A stretch of DNA of 64,000 bases from Mytilus californianus (Eukaryota > Mollusca > Bivalvia > Mytilida > Mytilidae). Under the pieces are notes generated by a model, which saw nothing but the letters and a program-made list of their open reading frames with translations, was not told the origin of the DNA and ran no database searches. Below, in pieces: positions 44,864 to 56,763 of this stretch; position 1 is the first letter of the stretch; each line of letters begins with the position of its first letter. The stretch lies in the NCBI RefSeq assembly GCF_021869535.1, contig NW_026262734.1:93687285-93751284 (forward strand), read 5' to 3'. Made by a program: the position numbers and the translations under genes.

Positions 44864-45814
44864 TCAATTTGTAGAAAACCCGTATACATATCAACAAAAT
44901 ATTTCATATTACCTCGACGTAAATATAGCTGATATCTATACAATAAGAACTGTGATTGTGTTCACAATAGTAATCACTGGTATGGTGTGAAACGGGCCTA
45001 AAATAAAGAAATGGATGTAAAAGTATTCCGAACGAAAACCTCGCCAAACATACCTCGACATTTAGTTCCAGGATAGAAACAGAATTGTAGAGATTAAAAT
45101 TATGATCAATTAGGATTTCAAATATTTGGCTTTGAGTGTTGTTTAATGTTTTGTCTTCAGTATAAAGTAGAATAACACAAGTACTGAATCCAAAGGAAAT
45201 TAAAAACGGAGAGTCCTCTATAAAATGGGAAGATCAAAAGCTCAAACTCATCTAACGAATGGAAAACAAATGTTGTATTTTTGACTTGGTACAGGCATTT
45301 CCTTTTGTAAAAAATGTGGAATAATCTGGTAATATGTTAATCATGTCTTTTCGTCACTCTTCTGTTTCTTTGGAACGACTTGTCAAATTGTCAATTAAAA
45401 TATTTGTATTTGAACACTGTATTTTTTTATTTATACGTTATAATACCAAATAAGTTCATTTCCAGATTTTGTATTTTTCGAGACAATATCGGATATATTT
45501 AGCATGCATGCTTGGACTACTTTAGGAGTAGATCTATTTTAACTTAACTATATTAATTTTCTTTTGATTTAAATAGAATAATATATATTGTATATCAGCA
45601 CGTTCCAAAAGCTTTTTTTTGTATTATGTCCTAATGCTGTAAGATAACACCAATGTCCCGGGCTATGGGAGAGTTGATTACTCCCAAATATGTTTAATCC
45701 CGTTTTCTTCTTTATGTTCAAAGAGCCTCTAGTCCAGTTATCTTCGTTAGTGGCTGACTTCAATTCTTGTTATCGTTCAACGTTATTAATTATCAAAGGT
45801 ACCATGCTTATAAT

Positions 45815-45880
45815 GTGATACGCCAGACGCGCGTTTCGTCTACATAAGACTCATCAGTGACGCACAGATCAAAATAGTTA
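45815..45880 (-). repeat. GCGCGTCTGGCG-type dispersed repeat, inverted
   Basis: 'acgccagacgcgcgtttcgt' followed by 'gactcatcagtgacgc', the complement of the other copies. Confidence 0.7.
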
Positions 45881-46912
45881 GAAAGTTAAACAAGTATAAA
45901 GTTGAGGAGCATAAAGTTTTATAAATAGTTTTCTCCCTTTTAATTATTCCGCAATTAATTACCTCACGGCCTTTTTTATAGATAAAGGTTTAGATTTTGC
46001 AAACAGATTTCCGATTTTTATCATCGTGAAAGCATACAATAATATTTTGATTGAAAACAAAATGTGTTTGAGCCTTGTCAAGTTTTCCTTTGATCTTTTT
46101 TTATCAGCTCCAGCTTTCAATTTTGTCTTGTGTACACGCGCATGTGTCTTTATTATTAATTCATTACTAAGTATGTAAAACTATGTATGCTGTATTTTTC
46201 TGTATTTTGTATTTTCACTCTGATTGAAAACATAGGAAACAATAGGAAATCCAACAAAAGTACACTTTTGGACAAATAAGCCCATTGAAAAAGTATTATT
46301 ACAGTACAATAAATCAATAAATTACAAACTATCATTTATTGAAATATTATTCATAACAGTTTGGAAATAGGAAACAATTTGTCCTCAGGTTATAAACGCA
46401 TTTCTTTTTATGATTTTGATTTCAAAGTGACTTTTAAGCTTGGAAAAACAGTGTTTTGAAGGGGAAAAATAAAGGAAAAAACCCGAATAGTTCCATAAGA
46501 TATATGAAAGGTTTCTTAGAACAGATGTCTTAGAAACTAATTAATTATAATTAAAGAAGTAATCATTTTATTAATTGATACATTTATATCATGATGTTTT
46601 AATTTTGTATAATATTCAATATTTACCATGTGTTATATATACATCTCCACCCAGCTCGGTCCATCCAAATCCTATCTGTACTTTTGGATAATCCACAAAC
46701 CTCTGTTTAATATATGTTCCTGGAAAATGTTTTCATCCTCATTTTCTTATTTCACATTTACATTCGACATATATAACATTTTTATTAATATTTCTTTTTA
46801 GACGTCCGGACATTTGACATATAATATACTTTACTTATCCGGGACAAATCAGGCATACCAGTATTATTTTGCATTTGTAATTGTTAATTAAGAATAATAT
46901 GTATTACAAGGA

Positions 46913-47006
46913 AGTGCCAAATCCCGGGTATTAATACCATTTCAACAGTTGCATTCGCAGGAGAAATAAGCCGATAGAATGGTAATTAATATTAAAAATT
47001 GGCACT
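46913..47006. repeat. Hairpin repeat
   Basis: 'agtgccaaatcccgggtatt' and the right end 'aaaaattggcact' are inverted, as are 'taataccattt' and 'aatggtaatta'. Confidence 0.6.
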
Positions 47007-47164
47007 CTTGCATCACATAATATTCATTCGGGCTTCACATAGGATATGACCTCATATTATTTGTCAGTGCCCGATATCTTCTTCGCCAGATGGCTAATAA
47101 CATTTACTTTATTGAGAGTTTACTGGTAAAGGGGAGATTATCATATTTAAACCCACGTTTGATA

Positions 47165-47400
47165 AATAAAACTGAAAATGGAAACGAGGAATGTGTCAAA
47201 GAGACAACAACCCGACAAAAGAACAGAATACAGTCCAATGTGTCTTCACCACAGCAAGAAAATCCCGTACCGGGAGCATTCTTCAGCCGGTCCCTAAACA
47301 ATAGCGCACCCCACCAAAAACTGATCTCTGGGGTGATCTCAGGTGGTCCAACGGTAAGAAGATCCTGCTCCACGTGTGGCACCCGTCGTGTTCCTTATGT
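47165..47400 (-). mobile_element. Dispersed repeat joined to an inverted Penelope-type 3' tail
   Basis: 47165-47278 is the 'gtgtcaaagagacaacaacc' repeat. 47280-47400 is the reverse complement of the tail at 30890-30975 ('ctccacgtgtggcacccgtc'). It lies in intron 2 of the GH10 pseudogene and is absent from B1. Confidence 0.6.
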
Positions 47401-48970
47401 TAGTACAAACACGGTAATTTAAAACGATTGAACATGCATATTTTGTCTTCGTGCTAGTTGTTGATTTGTGATATGGCATTATAAAAATACTTTTTGTTGC
47501 AGTCTTTTTTCAAACAGTGTATAGACAACTGTCGAATTCCTGCACATCTCCATATATTCCCTATGTCAAAATGTTTTTGTTATTACTTAACAGAACCGAT
47601 TGATCGATGACATCGTTTACACCGATGGATCTCGGTTAACTCTAGATCGGTGTAGACACTTATATTGCGATTTCGGAAACATCTTACCATAAAGGTCGGT
47701 GTACTTGACATACACGTGAACATCTGTGTACATAGTTCCCTTTACTAGCCTCAACAGTTTGATGTAGCTCTTGAAGACATAGTTTTCTCCCCCAGTGCTG
47801 CAGATTCGTTGTGTCAAAGCCGAAAAACTTTGATCCCTGGAAATGAATTAAAAAGGTTTGTACCAAAAATATCATTTTAAGATGCATGCCGTATAACATT
47901 CTATGAATGGATTTTCAAAATAATGACAGAATTTAAACTTTGTTTCTGATTACAGATTGATAGGCAGTTCATGCGAATTTTCTTACGAACATCACACACA
48001 CAAACAGCAGTTTACATAAGAATATGATGCTGCAAACATTATATGTTTTTTTAGAAAAATAAAAAACTACAATTATTACTAATTTTATTTAAATTATAAA
48101 AGACCAAATGTTGAAACAATAATGCGCTCTCTACAATTAAGGTGACAGTAGTTATACCGAATAGACGAACCAAGAATACAAACAGAAACATAGATAATTG
48201 ATTGGTCTGAAAAGGAGAGACCCGGAAGTGTCAACATGAATGCAATTTTTTTTCGTGTAATTTTCGTTCTGAAAGTAGGTTTGAAAAGCGGACTTGACTA
48301 AATAAAAAGAAAAACACAGTCAAGGTCTTACCTGTTAGTTACAATCACACTCCAATCCCATTATAACTGTTCCTCAATCCATTGGGTTTACAACTTAAAC
48401 ATTCCCAGGGATCTATAGAATTAGGGTTCTCAAAGTCTCCATTATCTATAAGATTCGTTGCTGAAAATACTACGATGTATAACGACACAAACACTAATAG
48501 GCCTATTAACATGTTGATCATCTGTGATTTTCTGACGAGACGCCCTTGTCTTATCAAAACTTCGTGGTTGATCTGATGAACTTTAGTATCAAGTTTGAAT
48601 TAAGATCATTCACATTTTGACATTAACATCCGATAGAAATCCCATTAGAAAAATATGTACAAATGGTATCGTGAAAATAAAACCGCTTTTGGTATGTATT
48701 GAAAAACGTAAAAGAACAAAAATACCGAACTCCAAAGAAAATTCAAAATGGAAAGTCCTTTATCAAATGGCTAAATCAAAAGCTCAAACATGTCACACGA
48801 TTGGAGAACTACTGTCATATTCTTAGCTTGGACAGTCATTTCTTTATGTTGAAAATGATGAATCAGAACGGCCAGTAATGTGTATATATGTGCTTGTTGT
48901 CTCTATTAATATCAATTCTATATAAAGATAAATATATTTTTTTCAGTGAGTTTTTTTGTATGGAAATCGA

Positions 48971-49403
48971 TTGATTGATTGATTGTTGGTTGCTTAACGT
49001 CCAGTGGCAAATATTTCATGCATGTTCAGGACGAGAACAAGTTAACAATAAATACAACAGGTAGGTACTGTAATAGAGGCCATCCGGGATGAAGGTCGGG
49101 GAAATTTAGACTGCCACTGGAAAATGAGGGTATATTGGATAGGGACAGAAATTTTGCCGTGCAACAGGCCACCTACGGACCCCTCAAAGAGTTGTTGCAA
49201 GGGTTCTTAACGTGCAGAGAGCGTGGCACTCTCTTTACTTGAGGCATCGGATTTAACGTCTCCATTCTGACCGGACGTGGCTGCAAACTTGTACTTCCGC
49301 ACAGCCAAACGGACACCCCACTTTCGCAAGCGTTTTACTGCCGGTCGGAAGAAGACCAAGTGACCATACTTGTATTCCCCAGTCTCCCTTTTTGGGGGAG
49401 GGG
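48971..49403 (+). mobile_element. SINE-like element with 12-bp target-site duplication
   Basis: The 12 bases 'tatggaaatcga' occur at 48959-48970 and again at 49404-49415. B1 has them only once (near 35975), so this is a clean insertion. The element starts 'ttgattgattgattgttggt', continues 'tgcttaacgtcc', and ends in a G-rich 'gggggagggg'. The reversed relative is at 10868-11318. No usable reading frame. Confidence 0.85.
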
Positions 49404-50379
49404 TATGGAAATCGATGTTTTATCTATTCCTGTTGGTCGTAAATAGTTTTGAATAATTGTTTGATTCGCCCATAACAGAGTCAGTAGAGATAACTTACAT
49501 GTAGTAATTTCAAAGACAAAACATGGTGCACTACTTTAATGCGCATTACCAATACATTCCGCAAACAAATCATTGAAATTGCGCGGTAATTTAACATTTC
49601 ATATCATATAAATTACTTCATATGAAGCAATAAAACATTATCTTGAGCGTTATCTACGGACTTGTGCGATTACGACTAAATTTATAGTTCACGAGAGTGG
49701 AAGCATTACAATGAGCACATGGACATACTCATAGAGACTATTCGTTCTCCACTTTAAAGCACGCTAATGTTTTTCTCTTATATTTGGTTGCAAAGCTTGT
49801 CATACAGGGTATTTAAATACTTACTATACAGAATTGGCGTTGCTAACTGTTGAAGGCTGTTCAGTGCCCTATAGTTGGTTACTTCTTAGTCCATTGATCT
49901 CTGGTGGATAGTTGTCTTGCTAGCAGTCATACTTTCCCCCTTGTTTTAATGTAATTGCAAATACCTTTTCCCAAAGACTATTGTATGTCGAGATGATCGT
50001 AGTATAAATACTATTTTTAGAGTAAATATATTCCCATTATTTATAGAAAAAGCTACTGTAACATTAATAAAATAAATTCTCTCTCGAACGCATACTTTAT
50101 CGTAGGAATTTCTAGAGATATCTAAAACACCAGATTAAAACTTGGCTATTAATATTTTGGCAAAGATATGATTCTATTAAAATTTACGATTTTTTTTTAT
50201 GGTTACATTCTTTATAAACAAAAAAGCATAAATCTTCATTTTTTTTTTTTTTTTTTTTTTGTTTTTTGTTTGATGAACGTAATGTGAAGCAAATATTTAT
50301 CATTTCAAAGTTGAGCAACTATAAACGGCCTTTAACAATGAGAAAACCCCAGTCTGTACAGTTGGCCTTAAAAGGCACC

Positions 50380-50790
50380 GACATGAAAAATATGAAGCAA
50401 TTCAATTGTTAAAACTAGTGGCCTAATTTATAAAAAATAATTTACGAAAAACAAATATGAAATACATGAACTAACGACCACCACTGAACTGCATGCACCT
50501 GACTTGGGACAGGCACATAAAACAAGTTTCGGTGTCAAAATATTTGAAGGCGCCAACCAACCCAAATCCAGGACAGTGGTGTAACGGGACAACACGTGAA
50601 CAGCAAAAAATAAAAACAAGCACTATTTTGAAGGCTTCTGACTATATAGACAGGAATGTATAGAATGTTAGGATGTGGGAGGGGGTTAAATGTATGAAAG
50701 CACCAACCCTCCCTAAACCTGACAGTTTGTTTTTAACTAATTTATCATATGAAGATTTGCAAGGAGCTGAACCTCCCCTTAACCTGTAGT
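50380..50790. repeat. Dispersed mussel-type repeat
   Basis: B2 partner of 36385-36850 ('gaaggcgccaaccaacccaa', 'ggacagtggtgtaacggg'). Confidence 0.6.
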
Positions 50791-50859
50791 CTGTAATAAC
50801 GATAATTTAGGGTTCTTTATTTTTTTTAAAACTCATTTTAATGAACGTTCTTGGCTGTA

Positions 50860-53023
50860 CACTCAAAAAAATAAATTATTTGAATTTACTTAAAACAAGT
50901 ATTGATTTTACTCAAATCAAGTAAAAAAACAAGTAAAAATGTTTGTCAAAAAATGAGTAATTGCTAGTAATGCCAAGTAATTATAAGTAATTACCTAGTA
51001 ATTAAATTTAAGTAATTTTTCAATGTATCTTAATTAATTCTTTTAATAAATACTAAGTAGTTTTTTTCATATATAATAAGTAATTCTTTTTATAATAGTA
51101 AGTGATTCATTTAATCATGTTAATACACATTAGTATTTCGTTTAATTATAGTAAGTAATTATTTTATTAAAAGTAAGTAATTATTTTAATAAAAGTAAGT
51201 AATAATAAAAGTAAGTAATTCTTTTAATTAAAGTAAGTAATTCTTTTAATACACATTAAGTATTTCTTTTAATAATAGTAAGTAATTCTTTTAATATTTA
51301 TCGAGTATTTCTTTTAATACTCTTAGTAATTCGTGTACCAATTGTAAGCCATTTTTTTACTTATGGCAAATAATTTCTGGAAATACAATTACTTGCAACA
51401 GTAAATTTATTTGTAGGTTTTGAGTAATTCTTTTACATATAAATTGTATATATAAATATCAAAATAAAAACTCTACACTGTTTTATCATAAATGCATATA
51501 ATTTGAAAAAGTAACATACCTTTTTAAAGAATTATCATATACTATATCCTTTGTTATAATCCATTTCTATTCTTGTTTGTTGTAAGTTTACATGGGCTAA
51601 CTCTTTGTGTTACATTTTCATTTAATTGAATTAGTACACAAAGAGTAGCTAGAAACATAAATACCCACAAAGTGTCCTTTTTGTAAGGTTCTCCTTTCCT
51701 TTCATGCTTGTCAATCGTGCAAGTATTTCAACAAACTCAGTATACTTTTTGTTCAAATTGAAATTTGAATGAGTTCCAAACAATTTTCGAAAATAGCTTA
51801 CCAAAGTCAAATGAAACCTTAATTCTGGTTGGTTGAATATTGTATCAGTCTCAAATCAAAAACTTCTTATTAAATACAGGAAGTATGATATAATTTTGTA
51901 CATTCAAAATAAATAATTAATTATAAATTTTAGTAAGACTAAGTCATGTAAGTTTACATTATAAAAATTATATCAAAAAAATAATTAATGATAATTTGAA
52001 GATATTTTGATATGAAAATGATTTAAGTAATGACTAGTAATTCTGATACTAAGTAATTCTAATCAAATTTTTTAAGCATTTCAAAGTATTATCTAAAAAC
52101 AGGCTATTATTTCAATTCGGAATTATTTTTAATTATGGAATTTGCATAATTTCTTGTGCTTGAAATTTTTAATGAATTCAATGTTTATTCTGCATTATAA
52201 TTTTTTTAGCATTCCATTACACTTTCAATACAATGTATTTTGTATAGATAGTGTTGTGCGCGGCACAGTACATGCATTCTATTGAAAATGTGTTATCTTC
52301 TTTGAAATAGAAAGTGTTGTGCGCAGCACAGAACATTAAAATACAGAATAAACATGGAATTTATAAAAAAAATTCAAGTACAAGAAATTATTCAAATTCC
52401 ATAATTAGATAATTCCAAGTTGAAATAATAGCCTGTTTAAAGAAAATTGCTTTAACAGTTATCCAAATTTATGCAACTTTCAGACTGTGAAACCTACATA
52501 TGTTGAAATTGTTAAATTATGGAGTCAAATTTCATAGAAAGCATTTATTATTATATATAACAAGCCTTATGCAAGCAAACAACATTATGTAGTGCCTAAG
52601 CCTACTTAGTAATAACAAGTTTTATATCAAAGTTATCAGAAGTAATTCCAGTAACTTTCATACTGCATTTTAGTATAAATGAAAAAATAAATATGTGTAG
52701 TTCATTAATATATAACTTAATCTAAGTAATTTCTTTTTAATAAAAACAGTAAGTTATTACTTAAATAAGGACTAAGTAATTCATTTACTCAAGTGAGTAA
52801 AATCATTATTAGTATTTGTTTTAATTTAAGGAATTTTTTTTAATAGACACACATTTTCAGTAAAACAATTACTTGTTTCAAGTAACTATTTTCATATTTA
52901 GCAAAACATAAGTAATTGCTAGTAATAGTGAGTAATTGGTTAGTAATTCCTAGTAATGAATAATAAAAAAGAATACTTAATTTAAGTAAAATATAATTAC
53001 TTGGTAATATTTTTTTTGTGTGA
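50860..53023. mobile_element. TA-flanked non-autonomous DNA transposon, 2.16 kb
   Basis: Starts 'cactcaaaaaaataaatta' directly after TA (50858-50859) and ends with the roughly complementary 'attttttttgtgtga' directly before TA (53024-53025). B1 lacks it near 36910. The inside is extremely AT-rich, with many 'aagtaattcttttaat' units at 51000-51330 and 52720-52990. A strong hairpin sits at 52097-52438. No transposase frame. The TA ends suggest Tc1/mariner-type mobilisation; that class is an inference. Confidence 0.75.
52097..52438. repeat. Long hairpin nested in the 2.16-kb element
   Basis: About 68-base arms: left 'aaacaggctattatttcaa' at 52097, right 'ttgaaataatagcctgttt' ending 52438. The loop holds two direct copies of 'gtgttgtgcgc' (about 52249 and 52312). 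Confidence 0.8.
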
Positions 53024-53387
53024 TAACTGCTGCAATATTTTGTTGGGAGATATTGCATTCAAACCGGTAAGACTTTCTTGGATAGTAAATCTGTGGTTAC
53101 TTTAACATGTTTAAGATATCATTTATCATTATCAAAGAAAAATCAAATGATGGATGCGTTGATATTAAACAGAAATTGAATAAAAGGAATCAATTGCTTT
53201 CTATTTACGCGTAAATGAAGCACTCTCTTGTGACTAGATTTTCTTAATTGCTTTCCTTTCATAGTATTATTTTATTTGAGTAATTTATATTTTGTTTACT
53301 GCTTAGTATCATTAATTTATATTTGATTTCATTTACGAAAATTTTAGTACTATCTAACTCTTGGCGGATGGTAAATCTTAATTCACG

Positions 53388-53655
53388 AGATTGCCAGCGC
53401 CGGTAAAATGGACAATGCTATATAATATGCCTTTTTGGCGGATTTAATTAAGGTATTTTAATCACAACTGGCAAAAAAGCTTACTCTTCTAAATTGCCGG
53501 TGCCGGTATTTTTTTGAAAGGTACTGCCTTAAATTATTGCGATGTTTTTATTATTGCGAAAAATGCGACAGGGTTATGATCGCAAAAATTAAAATCGCAT
53601 TTTAGTCTAAAATGACAAAATCGCAATAATAAATGCACGCAATAATTTCTGAATT
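53388..53655. repeat. Repeat at the B2/A2 junction
   Basis: Contains 'gccagcgccggtaaaatgga', 'attgccggtgccggtatttt' (inverted/related pair) and several 'attgcgat' and 'atcgcaa' words. It lies exactly between the end of B2 homology and the start of A2 homology. Confidence 0.55.
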
Positions 53656-53986
53656 TACAGTAACGTGACGTCCATTGTTGAAAATGTACTTGGACCCCCA
53701 TGAGCGACGCAGGCTCTTTAGAGTCTCTAGTTTGAATATCAATTCATGTCAATCATGATTGTTCATGTAGCCAACAACGTACATGTATAACCTATTGAAA
53801 GTGTTCCAGTAAATGTTAATTAGATAGCAATCCAACAACACAAGGTAAACAAGAATACGATTAGGTCGCTAGATGGAGTATCACACTGCTCCCAACCATC
53901 GAAAAGCATCCTCATTATTGACTGTTTTGTGAATTTCTTATTATCTTCAAGTATCTCTACTATTTAATTGCCCATACTTTGTCCAG

Positions 53987-55150
53987 ATGTTTGATTTCTT
54001 GATTGACAACATATTTGTTGGAGGACGTGTTTTTCAACAGACTGTCGGAATCCCAATGGAAACCAAGTGTGCCCCTCTTCTTGCCGACTTGTTTCTTTAT
54101 TATTATGAGGCCGACTTCATACAGGAACTTCTTAGGAAGAAAGATAAGAAGTTAGCAATATCCTTTAACTTTACGTTCTGCTATATAGATGATGTTCTCT
54201 CACTAAATAATACAAAATTTGGTGACTATGTTGAACGAATTTATCCCATCGAACTAGAGATAAAGGATACTACAGATACAGTTAAATCTGCCTCATATCT
54301 TGACTTACATCTAGAAATTAACAATGAGGGTCGGTTGAAAACAAAACTTTACGACAAAAGACATGATTTCAGCTTCCCAATTGTTAACTTTCCATTTCTA
54401 TGTAGCAACATTCCAGCAGCGCCTGCATACGGGGTATATATCTCCAAGTTGATACGATATTCCCGGGCTTGTATTTCCTATCATGATTTCCTTGATAGAG
54501 GATTGCTGCTAACAAGGAAGCTATTAAACCAAGAGTTCCAAATGGTGAAGTTGATATCATCCCTTCGTGAATTTTACGGACGCCATCACGAGTTGGTTGA
54601 CCGTTATGGAATAACCGTTTCACAGATGATATCGGATATGTTCCTTATGTCGTTACTTCAATACCCTTCCCTTTTCACGAATGTGACATACCGAATTAGA
54701 CTATTTACCGAATTTGTAATAACATAAGCAACACGATGGGTGCCACATGTGGAGCAGGATCTGCTTACCCTTCCGGAGCACCTGAGATCACCCCCAGTTT
54801 TTGGTGGGGTTCGTGTTGCTTAGTCTTTAGTTTTCTATGTTGTGTCATATGTACTATTATCTAAAATTGAGAATGGAATTGGGGAATGTGTCAAAGAGAC
54901 AACGACCCGACCATAGCAGACAACAGACGAAGGCCACCAATGGGTCTTCAATGCAGCGAGAAACACCCGCACCCGGAGGCCTTCTTCAGCTGGCCCCTAA
55001 ACAAATATGTATACTAGTTCAGTGATAATGGACGTCATACTAAACTCTGTTTGTCTTTTTATTTTTGGCCATGGCGTTGTCAGTTTGTTTTCGATCTGTG
55101 AGTTTGACTGTCCCTCTGGTATCTTTCGTCCCTCTTTTATATTTCTTAAA
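53987..55150 (+). mobile_element. Penelope-like reverse transcriptase fragment, open for 246 codons
   Basis: Inserted into A2 at the point matching 11560 in A1. The frame 53987-54727 encodes 'RVFQQTVGIPMETKCAPLLA', the catalytic 'FCYIDDVLSLN', 'SASYLDLHLEI' and 'KLYDKRHDFSFPIVNFPFL', then 'SNIPAAPAYGVYISKLIRYS' and a C-terminal helix region. The GIPMG core reads GIPME here. The N-terminal part of the polymerase and any GIY-YIG endonuclease are missing, so it is 5'-truncated. The ATG at 53987 lies at the insertion boundary and is probably fortuitous. The tail from 54725 on matches 30880-31125. Family assignment (Penelope-like) rests on the order of motifs. Confidence 0.75.
54861..55049 (+). 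repeat. Repeat nested in the Penelope-like tail
   Basis: Between 'catatgtactattat' and 'tttgtctttttattttt' the 54.7-kb tail carries about 190 extra bases. They include 'gggaatgtgtcaaagagaca' and 'cttcagctggcccctaaac'. The 31.0-kb copy lacks them. Confidence 0.75.
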
Positions 55151-55439
55151 ATTGTTCTTGTATTTTTATACTATCGATTTAAACATCTTCACTTAAACCG
55201 TGTTATATGTGTTTTCTATCTCTCTCTTAACATTTACTGCTTTATGCAACTTATGCTAGGAACATTGTACAAAGTTATATTTGCTATTTTTACAGTTTAA
55301 TTTTTTTAAACTTTAAATTGTTTGAAAGATTAAAGGATTTTCTACCCAAGGAATATATCACTTAAACTGTTATTGGCATAACCTTTCTGAATGATGGGTC
55401 TTCAATGTTCTCCATCTTCAAAATATATTTGGCCTTATA

Positions 55440-55528
55440 ACCTCCGAGCGTCACGGATGAATTTTTTGTAGACTAAATGTGAGTCCGACATTCAAAATTA
55501 TAAGCCTTGTATCGTTAATAAGTTTTTT
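55440..55528 (+). repeat. GCGCGTCTGGCG-type dispersed repeat (decayed)
   Basis: 'gagcgtcacggatgaatttt' then 'actaaatgtgagtccgacat', partner of 11865-11955 with the CpG core mutated. Confidence 0.6.
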
Positions 55529-55572
55529 TAAGCCCCATTCCTATTATAATATATCACACTATGTTTTTGTAG

Positions 55573-56423
55573 ATTTCTGCCCCCAAGAACTGGTATCAAT
55601 TAACAGCGATAACATCGAAATTCCTGTTTGGATAGCACAAGGCAGCTTTGCAGTAGACCCGACACCAGGTGGTCAAATATGGGTAACCTATGGTTATAGT
55701 GACATCATTGAAATATTCCAGTACAAATCTTTGGAATTGCTCAAATATGACGTCGAAAAAAGAACACACAAACTCCCGTTCTTTTGTGAAGGAACAGGAC
55801 ATGTCGTTTATAAAAACTCTTTGTTTTGCCACGAGGGAATGAGCAACAAAATTGTTAAGTATAACTTACTTCAGAAAAAGTGGGAGAAAGAAATTGCACT
55901 GGACAACGCAGGTGTCCATAACAAATACCCGTACCAGAGTGGAAAATTTTCAGATATCGATTTTGCTGTAGACGAAAAAGGATTATGGGTGATTTACGCT
56001 ACAACATATTCCAACGGAAATATAGTTATAGTAAAACTTAATGACGACACACTTGAGATTTTGGAAACGTGGGTAACAAATTCACCAAAAACAAAAGTTG
56101 GAAATGCATTTATGATTTGTGGAATTATGTATGCAACGGATTCGTACGAAAATATTCCAACTTTTATCAAATATTCATTTAATACAAATAACGACGGTAG
56201 CAAGGTTCTAAAAGACAATCAAATTATATTTCCAAATACCATTGATGAAAAATTTACTTAGAACTACATGCTGGACTACAATCCAATTCAAAAGAAGCTT
56301 TATGCGTGGAATCATGGTCGTGTGGAAGTTTATTCTGTGTCTTCTAAATCGTATTACCCGTTTCAAGTTGGTTCAAACCGCGTTAAACGACGAAATTCTC
56401 GAAAGAAAAGGAAAAGAAATTGA
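55573..56423 (+). pseudogene. Truncated second copy of the olfactomedin exon 2
   Basis: The acceptor tttttgtag|att and all 851 bases of exon 2 are kept with no indel relative to 12009-12859. The AAG codon corresponding to residue 447 has become TAG (56259-56261), which removes the last 54 residues, including the LDYNP and LYAW strands and the basic tail. After the stop the frame remains open and conserved to the TGA at 56421-56423. About a dozen substitutions are visible, such as G to W in 'IPVWIAQGS'. No copy of exon 1 lies between 53385 and 55573. Probably a recent pseudogene. An unseen upstream exon outside the duplicated block cannot be excluded. Confidence 0.85.
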
Positions 56424-56763
56424 TTCCCGAAAGAGTTATACGTTCTTGTAGATTAATCTTTGAAAGTAAAACTATATAGAACACGAACAATTGTTTTTGT
56501 CAATGGAGGATCACGTGTTCGGAATGTAATTGGTATGACGTTGATACTTGTTTTTAAGTAATGGAACGAAATTGGAAGGAACAACTTATTTTTATTGTAC
56601 ATGATATCAAATTATCTTGTTAATAATTGTTCCACGATTTAATATATCAAAACGAAAAGTTTTTGTCCATCATTGTTATTACATATTTCCCTTCAATCAA
56701 CACTGGGAAATATTTCGCGTAGGTCAAACACATTTATCAATAACTTGTGCTAATCACTTTAAT

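Larger units (their letters stand above)
42531..48521 (-). pseudogene. Partial, broken copy of the GH10-like gene
   Basis: Recognisable exons are 48521-48332 (exon 1), 47836-47688 (exon 2), 46719-46627 (exon 3), 44997-44913 (exon 5) and 42689-42531 (exon 6). Exon 1 has lost one base near 48357-48360, which shifts the frame before its donor. Exon 4 is absent: the sequence matching 31890-32560 is missing near 46220. Exons 7-11 have no counterpart. Exons 2, 3, 5 and 6 are open, with normal splice sites, and differ from the intact gene by a few residues (for example 'TQRICSTGGENYVFKSY'). Joining exon 3 to exon 5 would be out of phase. It is therefore a pseudogene, probably young. It has no barrel and no catalytic residues. 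Confidence 0.9.
42217..53385 (-). repeat. Segmental duplication block B2
   Basis: Direct-orientation partner of 25850-37480. Insertions specific to B2 include 48971-49403, 50860-53023 and the repeat pair at 47165-47400. Deletions relative to B1 include GH10 exon 4. Confidence 0.85.

Noticed and set aside
55479-55572. Upstream extension of the A2 olfactomedin frame
   Set aside because: It starts at GTG and runs through the repeat and the acceptor tract, so it is intronic in the intact gene.
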